Shown here piece after piece: positions 34,849 to 44,711 of a DNA stretch of 64,000 bases. The notes under the pieces were generated by a model. That model was not told the origin of the DNA. It saw only the letters and a program-made list of their open reading frames with translations, and did not search any database. Origin of the DNA: an uncultured Oscillospiraceae bacterium. GTDB lineage: Bacteria > Bacillota > Clostridia > Oscillospirales > Oscillospiraceae. The stretch's first letter is position 1, and each line of letters opens with the position of its first letter. The DNA lies in contig CAKUHU010000004.1 of NCBI GenBank assembly GCA_934659425.1, positions 52,394-116,393 of the forward strand, written 5' to 3'. The position numbers were made by a program, and so were the translations under genes.

Positions 34849-35538
34849 GTGGGAAAAAAAGTTTTGGTCTTGGAGGACGAGACGAATATCCGATCCTTCG
34901 TTGTGATTAACCTGAAGCGGGCCGGATACGAGGCCATAGAGGCGGGGACCGGTCAGGAGGCGCTGGAACAGCTTCGCCGCAATCCGGATGTGAATGTGGC
35001 CCTCTTGGACATCATGCTGCCTGACATGGATGGCTTTGAAGTCTGCCGGCGCATTCGGGCGGGCAATAACCGCATTGGCATCATCATGCTCACAGCCAGG
35101 ACCCAGGAGATGGACAAGGTGACGGGACTTATGACGGGGGCGGATGATTATGTGACCAAGCCCTTTTCCCCGGCTGAACTCACTGCCCGCATTGATGCGC
35201 TTTGCCGCCGTACCACTGGTGAGGTGGCGATGGATACTGGCGAGGTGAGCCAGCCGCCTTTCCTGCTGAACACCCGCAACCGGACGTTGGAGAAAAATGG
35301 CCAGAGAGTAAAACTGACCCAGGTGGAGTATTCTATCGTAAAGCTCTTCATGGACAATGCGGGTAAGGCCCTCTCCCGGGAGGAGATTTTGGATGCGGTA
35401 TGGGGAAAGGATTATTTTGGCGAGCTGAAGATCGTGGATGTGAATATCCGGCGGCTGCGCATCAAGATCGAGGATGATCCCACCAATCCTACTTATATCA
35501 CCACAGTATGGGGATATGGATACAAGTGGGGTTTTTAA
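34849..35538 (+). CDS. OmpR-family response regulator
   Basis: A 229-residue regulator with a receiver domain (acidic pocket E9-D10-E11, phospho-acceptor Asp54 in ALLDIMLP, Thr82, Lys104 in YVTKPFSP) and a winged-helix DNA-binding domain (~135-228) ending TTVWGYGYKWGF. GTG start at 34849 with AAGGAG upstream. It pairs with the histidine kinase encoded 39 bases downstream. No target site was identified. Confidence 0.93.
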   Translation: MGKKVLVLEDETNIRSFVVINLKRAGYEAIEAGTGQEALEQLRRNPDVNVALLDIMLPDMDGFEVCRRIRAGNNRIGIIMLTARTQEMDKVTGLMTGADDYVTKPFSPAELTARIDALCRRTTGEVAMDTGEVSQPPFLLNTRNRTLEKNGQRVKLTQVEYSIVKLFMDNAGKALSREEILDAVWGKDYFGELKIVDVNIRRLRIKIEDDPTNPTYITTVWGYGYKWGF

Positions 35539-35577
35539 GGCGAGCTATTTAGTATCAAGAAGTAAGAAGGCGAGTGC

Positions 35578-37008
35578 ATGGCGAAAATGAAGGGCATCCG
35601 CAGGCGGTGGATGACCAATTCCTTGGGCGTGGTCCTATTTCTGGTCATCCTGGCCATTACAGCGTTTTCTGTGGCAATGGGCAGCTATTATTATACGACG
35701 ATGTCAAATGGCTTGCGGGTAAAGGCGGAATACGTGGTGGATTTTTTCAGTGACTACTCCACCCAAAGCGAGTATTACCAGCATGTACTCACCTATGTCA
35801 ACAGCAACTTCGAGGGCAAAAATGATGTGGAGATGCAGTTTTTGGATACCAACGGCTCGATTCGCTTCTCTACCTTTGGCCTGGCGGCCTTCAGCACACC
35901 AGGCACGCCGGATATTTCCGGGGCGCTGGCCCCGGAATCTCCGCAAACCACCTCCTGGACGGGAGAGGACCCCTCCACTGGTGAGCACATTATGGCGGTG
36001 TCCGCCCCCCTGACCGTTGACGGAAGGCCGGTGGCCGCCATCCGCTATGTCACCTCCCTGCGGCTGGTGGACCGGCAAATTCTGATCATTGTCAGTATTT
36101 CAGCGGCGGTGGGGCTGGCGATTTTGTCCATCGTGTACTTTTCCAACCTCTATTTTGTCAAGTCCATTGTGGAGCCGCTGGCGGGGATCACGGAGATCAC
36201 TAAGCGCATTGCCGCGGGGAGCTACGGCATCCAGATCGAGAAGCAGCACGACGATGAGATCGGCGATTTGACCGATGCGCTCAATGACATGTCTGCCAAG
36301 ATCGATGAATCGGAGAAGCTCAAGAATGAATTTATCTCCTCGGTATCCCATGAACTGCGCACCCCTTTGACTGCCATCAACGGCTGGGCAGAGACCATTA
36401 TGAACGGAGAGGTTCGGGATGCAGATGACGTCAAGAAGGGGATGGGGATCATTGTCTCCGAGGCCCGGCGGCTGACCAATATGGTGGAGGAGCTGCTGGA
36501 ATTCTCCCACATCCAGGACGGTCGGTTCAATCTCTCCATCGAACCGGTGGATCTGAAGGCGGAGTTTGAGGACGCAGTCTATACCTACCGGGAGTTTTTC
36601 CGTAAGGATGGGCTGGAGCTCAATTATAAAGAGAGCGAGGATGAGTTCCCCCCGGTGGAAGCCGACCCGGAGCGGCTGCGGCAGGTGTTCTGCAATATCA
36701 TGGATAATGCCGCCAAGCACGGGGGCAGCGGCGGACGGATCGACGTAGCCATCTGGCGGGAGGAGAACTGGGCGGTCATTACTGTTCGGGATTACGGCCC
36801 CGGGATCCCCGAGGATGAGCTGCCTCATGTGAAATCTAAGTTTTATAAAGGTTCCTCCAAGGCCCGGGGCTCTGGTATCGGGCTGGCGGTCTGTGACGAG
36901 ATTATCATGCGCCACGGGGGGGAACTGGTGATCGGCAATGCAGAGACGGGCGGATGTATCGTCACCATCCGTCTGCCCATTGGGAATCCCCCCATAAATG
37001 GAACATAA
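35578..37008 (+). CDS. Sensor histidine kinase
   Basis: A 476-residue membrane kinase. Two transmembrane helices (~16-38 and ~167-190) enclose an extracytoplasmic sensor region of about 125 residues. Then come HAMP (~190-243), HisKA with the phospho-accepting His258 in SSVSHELRTPLTAI, and an ATPase domain (N-box NIMDNAAKHGG, G1 VRDYGPGIP, G2 GSGIGLAVC). Partner of the response regulator just upstream. A hairpin follows at 37022. The ligand is unknown. Confidence 0.93.
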   Translation: MAKMKGIRRRWMTNSLGVVLFLVILAITAFSVAMGSYYYTTMSNGLRVKAEYVVDFFSDYSTQSEYYQHVLTYVNSNFEGKNDVEMQFLDTNGSIRFSTFGLAAFSTPGTPDISGALAPESPQTTSWTGEDPSTGEHIMAVSAPLTVDGRPVAAIRYVTSLRLVDRQILIIVSISAAVGLAILSIVYFSNLYFVKSIVEPLAGITEITKRIAAGSYGIQIEKQHDDEIGDLTDALNDMSAKIDESEKLKNEFISSVSHELRTPLTAINGWAETIMNGEVRDADDVKKGMGIIVSEARRLTNMVEELLEFSHIQDGRFNLSIEPVDLKAEFEDAVYTYREFFRKDGLELNYKESEDEFPPVEADPERLRQVFCNIMDNAAKHGGSGGRIDVAIWREENWAVITVRDYGPGIPEDELPHVKSKFYKGSSKARGSGIGLAVCDEIIMRHGGELVIGNAETGGCIVTIRLPIGNPPINGT

Positions 37009-37021
37009 GTTCGGCTTATTT

Positions 37022-37056
37022 GCCCGCGCCTCTTGCAAAAGGGGCGCGGGCCTGTT
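37022..37056 (+). terminator. Hairpin after the histidine kinase gene
   Basis: GCCCGCGCC and GGCGCGGGC around an 11-12 base loop; only a weak T run (CTGTT) follows. Confidence 0.55.
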
Positions 37057-37185
37057 AAAATACCAAAAACGGCATATCGCCTGTACCAGCTCGAGGGAGC
37101 TGGAGTCGGCTTTGTGAGACGTGGGCTTTTTGAGAAAGCCGCAAAACAGCAAGACAGAAATGGTGCACTTCAAAGGAGAAAATCA

Positions 37186-38163
37186 ATGATAAAACTGTTG
37201 CTGCTTGCCGCCGGCGGGTTTAAGACCATGATCGGCGGGCAGGCCCTCATCGAGGGGATCTTGATGATGGGGCCAGATAAAAAGTCCGTGGTAATCCGGA
37301 AGAGTGACGGAGAACTGGCGGTCAAGACCGAGCCCAGAAGGCTCTTAAAGGACCGGTATCCGTTTGTGGGGCTGCCCTTGATCCGGGGCGTGGTAAACTT
37401 TTGCTCATCTATGTATAACGGGATTACAGCCCTCATGTATTCCGCGGAGTTTTTCCCTGAGGAAGAGGTAGAGGAAGAGCCATCCAAGTTTGAAAAATGG
37501 TTGGATGAGAAATTGGGGAGTGAAAAGCTGACCAACCTCATTATCCTGTTATCCATGGTTTTGGGCATGGCGTTTTCCGTGTTTTTGTTTTTTCTGCTGC
37601 CCACCGCGCTGGGGGGCGCTATTCTCCACTTTTTCCCCGGCTTTCCCCTGTGGGGCCGCAACCTGGTAGAGGGCGGACTGCGGGTAGTCATCTTTTTGGG
37701 GTATCTGATCATCTGTGCCCATATGAAGGATATCCACCGGACGTTTCAGTACCACGGTGCCGAACACAAGACCATCTTCTGCTATGAAGCGGGGCTTCCG
37801 CTGACGGTGGAAAACGTGCGTATCCAGCCCAAGCACCATCCCCGGTGCGGCACCAGTTTCCTGTTCGTGGTCATTGTGGTGTCGATCTTGCTCTCCAGCT
37901 TGGTGTTTTCCTTTGTCCATGTGGAGAGCACCTTTGCCCGGATGGGGCTCCACCTTCTGCTGTTGCCAGTGGTGGTGGCCATCACATATGAGATTAACCG
38001 CTATGTGGGGGGCCATGAGGGGATTGTGTGCCGGATCGTCCGGGCCCCCGGTATGGGCATCCAGCGGTGGACGACCTTTGAGCCGGACGATTCCATGATC
38101 GAGGTTGGTATCAGGGCGCTGACAGAGGTCCTGCCCGAGGTAGAGGGCGCTGACCGCTGGTAA
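37186..38163 (+). CDS. DUF1385 family membrane protein
   Basis: A 325-residue membrane protein of the DUF1385 family, typically found next to prmC in Firmicutes, as here. It begins with MIGGQALIEGILMMGPDKKS within the first 35 residues, and contains FQYHGAEHKTIFCYEAGLPL and PKHHPRCGTSFLF, the family's invariant His/Cys-rich segments, plus four or five hydrophobic helices. A metal site of His/Cys/Glu is likely. Function not established. The ATG at 37186 has AAAGGAG upstream; a long in-frame extension is rejected. Confidence 0.88.
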   Translation: MIKLLLLAAGGFKTMIGGQALIEGILMMGPDKKSVVIRKSDGELAVKTEPRRLLKDRYPFVGLPLIRGVVNFCSSMYNGITALMYSAEFFPEEEVEEEPSKFEKWLDEKLGSEKLTNLIILLSMVLGMAFSVFLFFLLPTALGGAILHFFPGFPLWGRNLVEGGLRVVIFLGYLIICAHMKDIHRTFQYHGAEHKTIFCYEAGLPLTVENVRIQPKHHPRCGTSFLFVVIVVSILLSSLVFSFVHVESTFARMGLHLLLLPVVVAITYEINRYVGGHEGIVCRIVRAPGMGIQRWTTFEPDDSMIEVGIRALTEVLPEVEGADRW

Positions 38164-38199
38164 GAGAAAAGAGAAGAAGAGAGAAGATGGGGTGAGGGC

Positions 38200-39063
38200 A
38201 TGGCGACTACATACAACAACCTCTACTTGGATGCACGGCGAAAGCTGAAGGCGGAGGGGATTCCCGCCGCCCAATTGGAGGCCCGGGAGATCGTCTGCTA
38301 TGCGGCCGACAAGGCAAGGGAGGAGTTTTTCCGGGATATGCCCCTCTATGCCTCCGACCAGGTGGAGGAGAAGGTGAGGGAACTGACCGCCCGCCGCCTT
38401 GCCGGAGAGCCGGTGGCCTACATCATCGGAGAGTGGGAGTTCTATGGCCTGAGCCTGGACATCTCCCGGGAGGTGCTTATTCCCCGGCTGGACACAGAGG
38501 TGCTGGCGGAGCAGGCCATCTTAGCGGCCCGGGGGGTCCCAGAGGGCTGCCGGGTACTGGATCTGTGCGCGGGGAGCGGGTGTGTGGGACTGGCGGTGGC
38601 TGCCAATGTGCCCGGGTGCAAGGTGGTGTTGGCGGACAGCTCAGAGGGGGCTTTGCGGGTGTGCAAGCAGAATATCCGCAGGTGCGGCTTGGTCAATCAG
38701 GTCACCAGCGTCTACGCAGATGCCAAGCTGCCCCCTCTGCCGGCGCTGTGGGATTTTGACGTGATCGCCTGCAATCCCCCCTACATCCCGTCCGCAGAGA
38801 TCCGCACCTTAGACCCGTCGGTGAAGGACTATGAGCCGAGGGAGGCCCTGGATGGCGGGGAGGATGGACTGGACTTTTATCGGGCGGTGGCCTCCAAGTG
38901 GAAGGGGGCGCTCCGGCTGGGAGGACGGCTCCTCTTTGAAGTGGGGATGGGACAGTCTGGCGATGTGGAGCTGATTTTAGGACAAAATGGATTTGAGGAC
39001 ATCTGTTCTGTTCGGGATACCCAGGGGATCTGGCGGGTGGTGTCGGGCACCATCAATGAATAA
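38200..39063 (+). CDS. prmC: Peptide chain release factor N5-glutamine methyltransferase
   Basis: A 287-residue SAM-dependent methyltransferase that methylates the GGQ glutamine of RF1/RF2. SAM motif DLCAGSG (121-127), catalytic NPPYIPS (192-198) and the N-terminal helical domain with GEPVAYIIGEWEFYG (~69-83). The following genes are recA and recX; upstream is DUF1385. The ATG at 38200 follows GGGGTGAGGG. Typical length. Confidence 0.93.
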   Translation: MATTYNNLYLDARRKLKAEGIPAAQLEAREIVCYAADKAREEFFRDMPLYASDQVEEKVRELTARRLAGEPVAYIIGEWEFYGLSLDISREVLIPRLDTEVLAEQAILAARGVPEGCRVLDLCAGSGCVGLAVAANVPGCKVVLADSSEGALRVCKQNIRRCGLVNQVTSVYADAKLPPLPALWDFDVIACNPPYIPSAEIRTLDPSVKDYEPREALDGGEDGLDFYRAVASKWKGALRLGGRLLFEVGMGQSGDVELILGQNGFEDICSVRDTQGIWRVVSGTINE

Positions 39064-39106
39064 ATAAGAGAGTGGGTTATCTGTTTACATAGGAGGAGAA
39101 GGAGAT

Positions 39107-40258
39107 ATGGCAGAGAAGAAAAAAATGATGTTTACCCAGCCGGGGCAGGCGGCTGATAAAAAGAAGGCGCTGGATACCGCCCTGGCCCAGATCGAGAAGG
39201 ACTTTGGAAAAGGGGCCGTCATGCGCTTGGGAGAGAACGCCCATGTGGTGGTAGAGGCCATTCCCACCGGCTCTCTGGCCCTGGACATGGCTCTTGGCAT
39301 CGGCGGAGTTCCCAGGGGACGCATCATTGAGATCTATGGCCCCGAATCCTCCGGTAAGACCACTCTGGCCCTCCACATCGTGGCCGAGGCCCAAAAGCGG
39401 GGGGGCGAGGTGGCCTTTATCGACGCCGAGCACGCTCTGGACCCCGCCTATGCCAGTGCTCTGGGGGTGGATATCGACTCCATGCTCATCTCCCAGCCGG
39501 ATACGGGAGAGCAGGGCTTGGAGATCTGCGAGGCACTGGTCCGCTCCGGCGCTATTGATGTGGTGGTGGTGGACTCGGTGGCGGCACTGACGCCCCGGGC
39601 GGAGATCGAGGGAGATATGGGCGACGCCCATGTAGGTCTGCTGGCCCGGCTCATGAGCCAGGCCCTCCGCAAGCTGGCCGGCTCCATCTCCAAAACCAAT
39701 TGTATTGTCATTTTTATCAACCAGCTTCGGGAAAAGGTGGGAGTCATGTACGGCAACCCCGAGGTCACAACGGGAGGCCGGGCGCTGAAATTCTACTCCT
39801 CTGTCCGGATCGACATCCGGCGGGTGGAGTCCATCAAAAACGGGGCCGAGGTCATCGGCAACCATGTCCGGGCCAAGGTGGTCAAGAACAAGGTGGCCCC
39901 TCCCTTCCGCCAGGCGGAGTTTGACATCATGTTCGGCGAGGGGATCGCGAAAGAGGGCGAGATGGTGGATCTGGGCGTCCAGCTTGGCCTGGTACAGAAG
40001 TCAGGTTCCTGGTTCTCTATGGGAGAGGTGCGGATCGGCCAGGGCCGGGACTCTGCCCGGCAGTATTTGAGGGACAATCCGGATGTGGCTGAAAAGCTGG
40101 AAGAGGACATCCGAGAAAATGCGTATAAGTTGCTGCCCCAGGGAAAGGCGGCTGCAAGTGCCCCTGCGTCCGCTCCGGCGGCAGCTGCCGTGCCCCGGCC
40201 CACTGTCAGCCGGGGGGTAGATGTGTCCGCGGAGGACTTTGAGGATGCAGATCAATAA
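39107..40258 (+). CDS. recA: Recombinase RecA
   Basis: A 383-residue RecA that forms filaments on single-stranded DNA for homologous recombination and SOS induction. Walker A GPESSGKT (78-85), Walker [11 protein letters not shown] (~153), LexA/DNA-binding loops, [16 protein letters not shown] (~204) and the C-terminal acidic tail ([11 protein letters not shown]). An AGGAGG-rich site precedes the ATG. The recX start overlaps its last codons, so RecX is made in proportion. No obvious SOS box was spotted by eye upstream. Confidence 0.97.
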   Translation: MAEKKKMMFTQPGQAADKKKALDTALAQIEKDFGKGAVMRLGENAHVVVEAIPTGSLALDMALGIGGVPRGRIIEIYGPESSGKTTLALHIVAEAQKRGGEVAFIDAEHALDPAYASALGVDIDSMLISQPDTGEQGLEICEALVRSGAIDVVVVDSVAALTPRAEIEGDMGDAHVGLLARLMSQALRKLAGSISKTNCIVIFINQLREKVGVMYGNPEVTTGGRALKFYSSVRIDIRRVESIKNGAEVIGNHVRAKVVKNKVAPPFRQAEFDIMFGEGIAKEGEMVDLGVQLGLVQKSGSWFSMGEVRIGQGRDSARQYLRDNPDVAEKLEEDIRENAYKLLPQGKAAASAPASAPAAAAVPRPTVSRGVDVSAEDFEDADQ

Positions 40259-40886
40259 ATTAGAGCCTTCTCAGCGGGGGAAGGGGCGCTGGCTGGCGTG
40301 GTTGGACAATGGCTCTCTCCTGCGGGTCACGGAGAACGAGGTGGCTGACTTTGCCCTCTACGCAGGTATGGAGTTGTCTGACGAAGTTTACGACAAGCTG
40401 ACCCAGGCGGCTGGGCAAAGCGCAGTCCGGGCCAAGGCACTGGATTACATCTCCTCCCGCCCTATGTCCCGGCGGGAGTTGATCCAAAAACTCACCGCCC
40501 GGCCCCGGGATCTGAAGAAGACGCCTGCGGCGACGGAGGAGCAGGCGCAGGAGACGGCGGACTGGCTGGAGGGTTTGGGTTATCTGAACGATGCTGAATA
40601 TGCCGACACAGTGGTCCAGCAATACTCTGCCAAGGGTTACGGGGAGCGCAAGCTTCGGGACGAGCTCTTCCGCCGGGGGGTGCCCCGGCAGTATTGGGAC
40701 AACGCCCTGGAAAAGGCCCAGCCTCCGGAGGAGGGGGTGGATGCCTTCCTGCGCAGCCGTTTTAAGGGACATATCCCAGATGAAAAGGAGTGCAGGCGGG
40801 CCGCTGACGCTCTGGCCCGGCGAGGGTATTCCTGGTCTGACATCAGCGCCGGTCTGCGGCGCTGGGGAGCGGAGGCGGAGGACTGA
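40245..40886 (+). CDS. recX: RecA regulator RecX
   Basis: A 213-residue RecX: helical repeats with [32 protein letters not shown] and [15 protein letters not shown]. RecX dampens RecA filaments. The ATG at 40245 overlaps the recA end by 14 bases and has a GAGG site within recA; the longer frame beginning at 40221 is not needed. Start [14 protein letters not shown] fits the family. The nitroreductase gene follows 30 bases downstream. Confidence 0.88.
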   Translation: MQINKLEPSQRGKGRWLAWLDNGSLLRVTENEVADFALYAGMELSDEVYDKLTQAAGQSAVRAKALDYISSRPMSRRELIQKLTARPRDLKKTPAATEEQAQETADWLEGLGYLNDAEYADTVVQQYSAKGYGERKLRDELFRRGVPRQYWDNALEKAQPPEEGVDAFLRSRFKGHIPDEKECRRAADALARRGYSWSDISAGLRRWGAEAED

Positions 40887-40916
40887 AACAGTCAAGTGGA
40901 GAGGGAGGGCACGATT

Positions 40917-41492
40917 ATGGATGCCAGAGAATGTCTGCTGACTCGGAGGAGTGTGCGGAAATACAAGAGCGAACCACTGTCTGACGAACTGCTGATGGAG
41001 ATCTTAGAGCCCGCCCTGGCGGCCCCCTCCGCCATCAACCTGCAGCATTGGCACTTTGTGGTGATCCGCTCCCAGGAGGCCATGGAGGAGCTGAAGACCA
41101 TCATGGTCCGGGTGGTGGAGAAGTTCAGCCCGGTGCTCCGGGAGCGCTTTGCGAAAAACCCGGCGACCATCGCGGAGACCCAGAATTTCCTGGTCACGCT
41201 GGGCGGAGCCCCGGTCTGTGTGCTGGCTTTCCTCCTCAAGGACGATTATCCCGATCGGGACGGGGCGGCTCAGAGCGTCTCGGCCGCCATTGAGAACCTG
41301 CTTCTGGCCGCCTGGGATAAAGGAGTGGGCTCCTGCTGGATATCGGCTCCCCAGCGCATGGGCTTTGGCCCGGAGCTGCAGCAGCGTTTTGCCCCCGGCA
41401 AGGGAGAGTTCGTGGCCGCCGTCACGCTGGGTTGGCCTGACCAGAGTCCCAAGATGCCTCTCCGCCGGGAGGGGCGGTATACCTTTATCTGA
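40917..41492 (+). CDS. Nitroreductase-family flavoprotein
   Basis: A 191-residue FMN-dependent NAD(P)H oxidoreductase of the nitroreductase family: RRSVRKYKSEPLSDELL (FMN binding), EPALAAPSAINLQHWHF and the C-terminal GVGSCWISAPQ and LGWPDQSPKMPLRRE. The substrate is unknown. The ATG at 40917 follows GGGAGGG. It lies between recX and rimO, likely in the same transcript. Confidence 0.85.
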   Translation: MDARECLLTRRSVRKYKSEPLSDELLMEILEPALAAPSAINLQHWHFVVIRSQEAMEELKTIMVRVVEKFSPVLRERFAKNPATIAETQNFLVTLGGAPVCVLAFLLKDDYPDRDGAAQSVSAAIENLLLAAWDKGVGSCWISAPQRMGFGPELQQRFAPGKGEFVAAVTLGWPDQSPKMPLRREGRYTFI

Positions 41493-41509
41493 TACAAAGG
41501 AGAATAACC

Positions 41510-42829
41510 TTGAAGATCGCATTTATTTCACTGGGCTGTTCCAAAAATCTGATCAACACCGAACAGATGATGGCCCTATGTCAAGCTGCTGGCCACACTG
41601 TCACAGGGGAGGTAGAAGGGGCCGACGTGGCTGTTCTCAACACCTGCGGCTTTATTGATGCAGCCAAGAGTGAGGCCATCGAGCATATCATTGCTCTGGG
41701 AGAGCTGAAGCAGGCGGGGAGGCTGGGCAAACTGCTGGTCTGCGGGTGTCTGTCCCAGCGCTACCGGGAGGAGATCCGAACAGAGCTTCCAGAGGTGGAC
41801 GGGCTCATGGGTACGGGCAGCTATGGAGAGATCGTCTCTGCAGTGGAGGCGGTGGCGGCGGGGAGCTATCCCCAGCTCTTTGGGGATATTTCGGCTACTG
41901 CGGAAGAGGGGGAGCGGCTGGTTACCACCCCGTCCTATACCGCGTTTTTAAAGATTGCCGAGGGCTGTGACAATTTCTGCGCCTTCTGCATCATCCCCTA
42001 TCTCCGGGGACGCTACCGCAGCCGCCCCATGGAGGCCATCCTGAAGGAGGCCAAAGCCCTGTCTGACAGCGGAGTCAAGGAGCTGATCCTGATCGCCCAG
42101 GACATCGGGCCCTATGGAAAGGACCTCTATGGAGAGCGACGGCTGAAGGAGCTTTTGCTCGAACTGTGCAAGCTGGATTTTTACTGGATCCGGCTCCACT
42201 ATCTCTATCCCGACTATTTGGATGAGGAGCTCATAGAGGTCATCTCCTCTGAGCCCAAACTGGTCAAATATCTGGATATTCCTCTGCAGCACTGCAGCGA
42301 CAAGCTGCTGAAATCCATGAACCGCTGGGGAAGCAGAGAGGAGCTGACCAGGTTGCTGACAGAACTGAGGGAGCGCATTCCCGGGGTTATTCTCCGCACC
42401 TCCCTGATCTGCGGGCTGCCCGGAGAGACGGAGGAGGACTTTGCGGAGTTGTGTGAGTTTATCACCAGTATGGGCATCGAGCGGGCCGGGGTGTTCCAGT
42501 ATTCCCGGGAGGAGGGGACCCGCGCCGCAAAAATGCCGGACCAGGTGCCGGAGGAGATCGCCCGGCAGCGGGTGGACCGGCTGGTAGAGCTTCAGTCCCA
42601 AGTGCTGGATGCCTATAATGAGAGCCGCCTGGGGACGGTAATGGAGGTTTTGTGTGAGGGATTCGATCCGGAGATGGGCTGTTACGTCGGCCGGACCTAT
42701 GCCGATTCCGTCGAGGTGGACGGCAAGGTGTGGTTTACCGCTGCCGGCACTGTACCGCCCGGGAGCTTTGTCCCCGTCCGTATGACGGGAACTGTGGACG
42801 GGGACCTGACTGGGGAGATCGAGGAGTGA
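41510..42829 (+). CDS. rimO: Ribosomal protein S12 methylthiotransferase RimO
   Basis: A 439-residue radical-SAM enzyme adding a methylthio group to S12 Asp. N-terminal cluster Cys10, Cys46 and ~Cys80 (SLGCSKNLINTEQ; NTCGFID; LVCGCLSQR), radical SAM CDNFCAFCIIP (~157), and C-terminal TRAM (~370-439). The TTG at 41510 follows AAAGGAG. Length agrees with RimO rather than MiaB; the HYLYPDYLDEELIEVI motif also fits. pgsA starts five bases after its stop. Confidence 0.93.
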   Translation: MKIAFISLGCSKNLINTEQMMALCQAAGHTVTGEVEGADVAVLNTCGFIDAAKSEAIEHIIALGELKQAGRLGKLLVCGCLSQRYREEIRTELPEVDGLMGTGSYGEIVSAVEAVAAGSYPQLFGDISATAEEGERLVTTPSYTAFLKIAEGCDNFCAFCIIPYLRGRYRSRPMEAILKEAKALSDSGVKELILIAQDIGPYGKDLYGERRLKELLLELCKLDFYWIRLHYLYPDYLDEELIEVISSEPKLVKYLDIPLQHCSDKLLKSMNRWGSREELTRLLTELRERIPGVILRTSLICGLPGETEEDFAELCEFITSMGIERAGVFQYSREEGTRAAKMPDQVPEEIARQRVDRLVELQSQVLDAYNESRLGTVMEVLCEGFDPEMGCYVGRTYADSVEVDGKVWFTAAGTVPPGSFVPVRMTGTVDGDLTGEIEE

Positions 42830-42833
42830 GGGA

Positions 42834-43361
42834 ATGAATCTGGCAAACAAATTGACCCTTTTGCGGGTCTTGATGATCCCGGCGTTTTTGGTGGTGCTCT
42901 ATTGGGACTTTCCCAACAGTAGCTACGCGGCACTGGCCATTTTTGTCTTGGCCAGCCTCACCGACCTGGCCGACGGCTATATTGCCCGACACTACCATCA
43001 GATCACGGACTTCGGGAAGTTTATGGATCCCCTGGCGGACAAGGTGCTGGTAGTGACTGCAATGCTGTGGTTCGTCCAGAGCGGGCTTATGCCGGCCTGG
43101 GCGGTGGCCATTGTGATCTTTCGGGAATTTGCCGTCTCCGGCATGCGGCTCATCGCCGCGGAATCCGGGCGGGTCATCGCCGCCGGCTGGTCGGGGAAGG
43201 TCAAGACCGCCTCTACCATGGTGTGTCTCATCCTGATGTTCTTTCCCCTTCCGAAGTGGGTTGTCAACGTCTGTGTGGGAGTCATCGTGGTGACGACGGT
43301 GTACTCTGGCATAGAGTATTTCGTCAAAAACCGGGACGTACTGGATTGGAGCGAGCTCTGA
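42834..43361 (+). CDS. pgsA: CDP-diacylglycerol--glycerol-3-phosphate 3-phosphatidyltransferase
   Basis: A 175-residue membrane enzyme of phosphatidylglycerol synthesis. The CDP-alcohol phosphotransferase motif DxxDGxxAR...GxxxD is visible in LTDLADGYIARHYHQITDFGKFMDPLAD (~41-65), read as two pieces around the Asp residues. Start MNLANKLTLLRV is typical. About five helices. Five bases downstream of rimO, so translationally linked. A terminator follows at 43410. Confidence 0.93.
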   Translation: MNLANKLTLLRVLMIPAFLVVLYWDFPNSSYAALAIFVLASLTDLADGYIARHYHQITDFGKFMDPLADKVLVVTAMLWFVQSGLMPAWAVAIVIFREFAVSGMRLIAAESGRVIAAGWSGKVKTASTMVCLILMFFPLPKWVVNVCVGVIVVTTVYSGIEYFVKNRDVLDWSEL

Positions 43362-43409
43362 GCGACGAGGATGTCTTGACTCAGATGGTAAAGAGAAGTC
43401 TGAAGTGAT

Positions 43410-43445
43410 AAAAATCCCCCGGCAGGACCTGCCGGGGGATTTTTA
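43410..43445 (+). terminator. Terminator after pgsA
   Basis: AAAAATCCCCCGGCAGG pairs with CCTGCCGGGGGATTTTT; perfect 16-17 base stem. Between it and 43596 no gene is seen. Confidence 0.9.
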
Positions 43446-43596
43446 TATGGGAAGCGGTATCCGTATGGAAGAGATGAGGTGTGGGAAAAATGGCTGGAGA
43501 GGAAAAGCCTCGCGTCCCGACATGCGGCAAAACGGAGGCTTTTCCGGCCACGGGGCCTTTGGAGGGACGGGGCTGCCACTTCGATGGGGGGATGGC

Positions 43597-44640
43597 ATGA
43601 AAAAGCGGGTCGGGATCTGTGCCTTGGTGATGAGCCTTGTCTTGGGGGGCTGCGGCGGTTCCGGGCGGGGACAGGGGGCTGGAAGCCTCCACCGTTATGA
43701 GGCCAGCTTTTTAGATTTGTTTGACACAGTGACTACTATAGTGGGGTATGCTGAGGATAAGGACAACTTTCAGCAGATGGCTCAGGAGATCCATGACGAG
43801 CTTTTGGACTATCACCGGCTCTTTGACATCTATCACGAGTATGAGGGAATCAACAATCTGAAAACGGTAAATGATCACGCTGGAGGGGAGGCGGTGGAGG
43901 TAGACGGGAGGATCATCGAACTGCTGGAGTTCTGTCGGGAGCTTTGGGAGACCACGGAGGGGAAGGTGGACGTGACCATGGGAAGTGTGCTCTCCTTGTG
44001 GTACCAAGCGCGGGAGATAGGGATAGACGACCCGGAAAATGCCGCCCTGCCTGATCCGGAGGCGCTCAGGGAGGCGGCGCACCATGTGGGCTTTGACTTG
44101 CTGGAGATCGACAGGGAGGGCTCGTCTGTTCGCCTTACCGACCCGCAGGCCCGCCTGGATGTGGGGGCGGTGGCCAAGGGGTATGCGGTGGAGCAGGTCT
44201 GCCGGACAGCTCCTACCGGACTGCTGGTCAGCGTGGGGGGTAATGTCCGGGCCACCGGCCCCAGGCCCACCGACGGTTCCGCTTGGATCGTGGGCATCCA
44301 GGACCCAGACGGAGGGGAAGAGGACTATCTGCATACGCTGTATGTGGAGGCCTCCTCTGTGGTCAGCAGCGGGGATTATCAACGCTATTTTACAGTGGAT
44401 GGGGTGCGCTGCCATCACCTGATCGACCCGGAGAGCTTATATCCGGCCAATTTGTGGCGGGCTGTCACAGTGGTCTGTCCCGATTCTGCCTGGGCAGATG
44501 GACTGTCTACCGCCCTGTTCCTCTTGCCCCAAGAGGAGGGGCGGGCGCTGCTGGAACGCTTCGGCGCCGAGGCCATGTGGGTGGAGATAGACGGGGAGAG
44601 GTACTACAGCAGTGGATTTTTGGAGTGGCTGCGGACCTGA
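43597..44640 (+). CDS. apbE: FAD:protein FMN transferase (ApbE), lipoprotein
   Basis: A 347-residue ApbE-type flavin transferase that attaches FMN to Thr/Ser of membrane ion-pumping complexes such as Rnf. Lipobox LGGC (Cys18) then YEASFLDLFDTVTTIVGYAE, the ApbE signatures LDVGAVAKGYAVE (~190) and TGLLVSVGGNVRATG, and HHLIDPESLYPA (Mg/FAD region). The ATG at 43597 is chosen because it begins the lipoprotein signal and has a GGGGGGA site; upstream in-frame residues would block export. It stands alone before the cysS leader. Confidence 0.9.
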   Translation: MKKRVGICALVMSLVLGGCGGSGRGQGAGSLHRYEASFLDLFDTVTTIVGYAEDKDNFQQMAQEIHDELLDYHRLFDIYHEYEGINNLKTVNDHAGGEAVEVDGRIIELLEFCRELWETTEGKVDVTMGSVLSLWYQAREIGIDDPENAALPDPEALREAAHHVGFDLLEIDREGSSVRLTDPQARLDVGAVAKGYAVEQVCRTAPTGLLVSVGGNVRATGPRPTDGSAWIVGIQDPDGGEEDYLHTLYVEASSVVSSGDYQRYFTVDGVRCHHLIDPESLYPANLWRAVTVVCPDSAWADGLSTALFLLPQEEGRALLERFGAEAMWVEIDGERYYSSGFLEWLRT

Positions 44641-44677
44641 CCTCTGGGAGAGAAAATTTTGTATCTATACCGCCCTC

Positions 44678-44706
44678 TTGACACAAAATGGAGGAAGTGC
44701 TAATAT
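44678..44706 (+). promoter_or_regulatory. Promoter for the cysS T-box leader
   Basis: TTGACA (44678-44683), 17-base spacer, TAATAT (44701-44706). Confidence 0.75.
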
Positions 44707-44711
44707 ACTAA

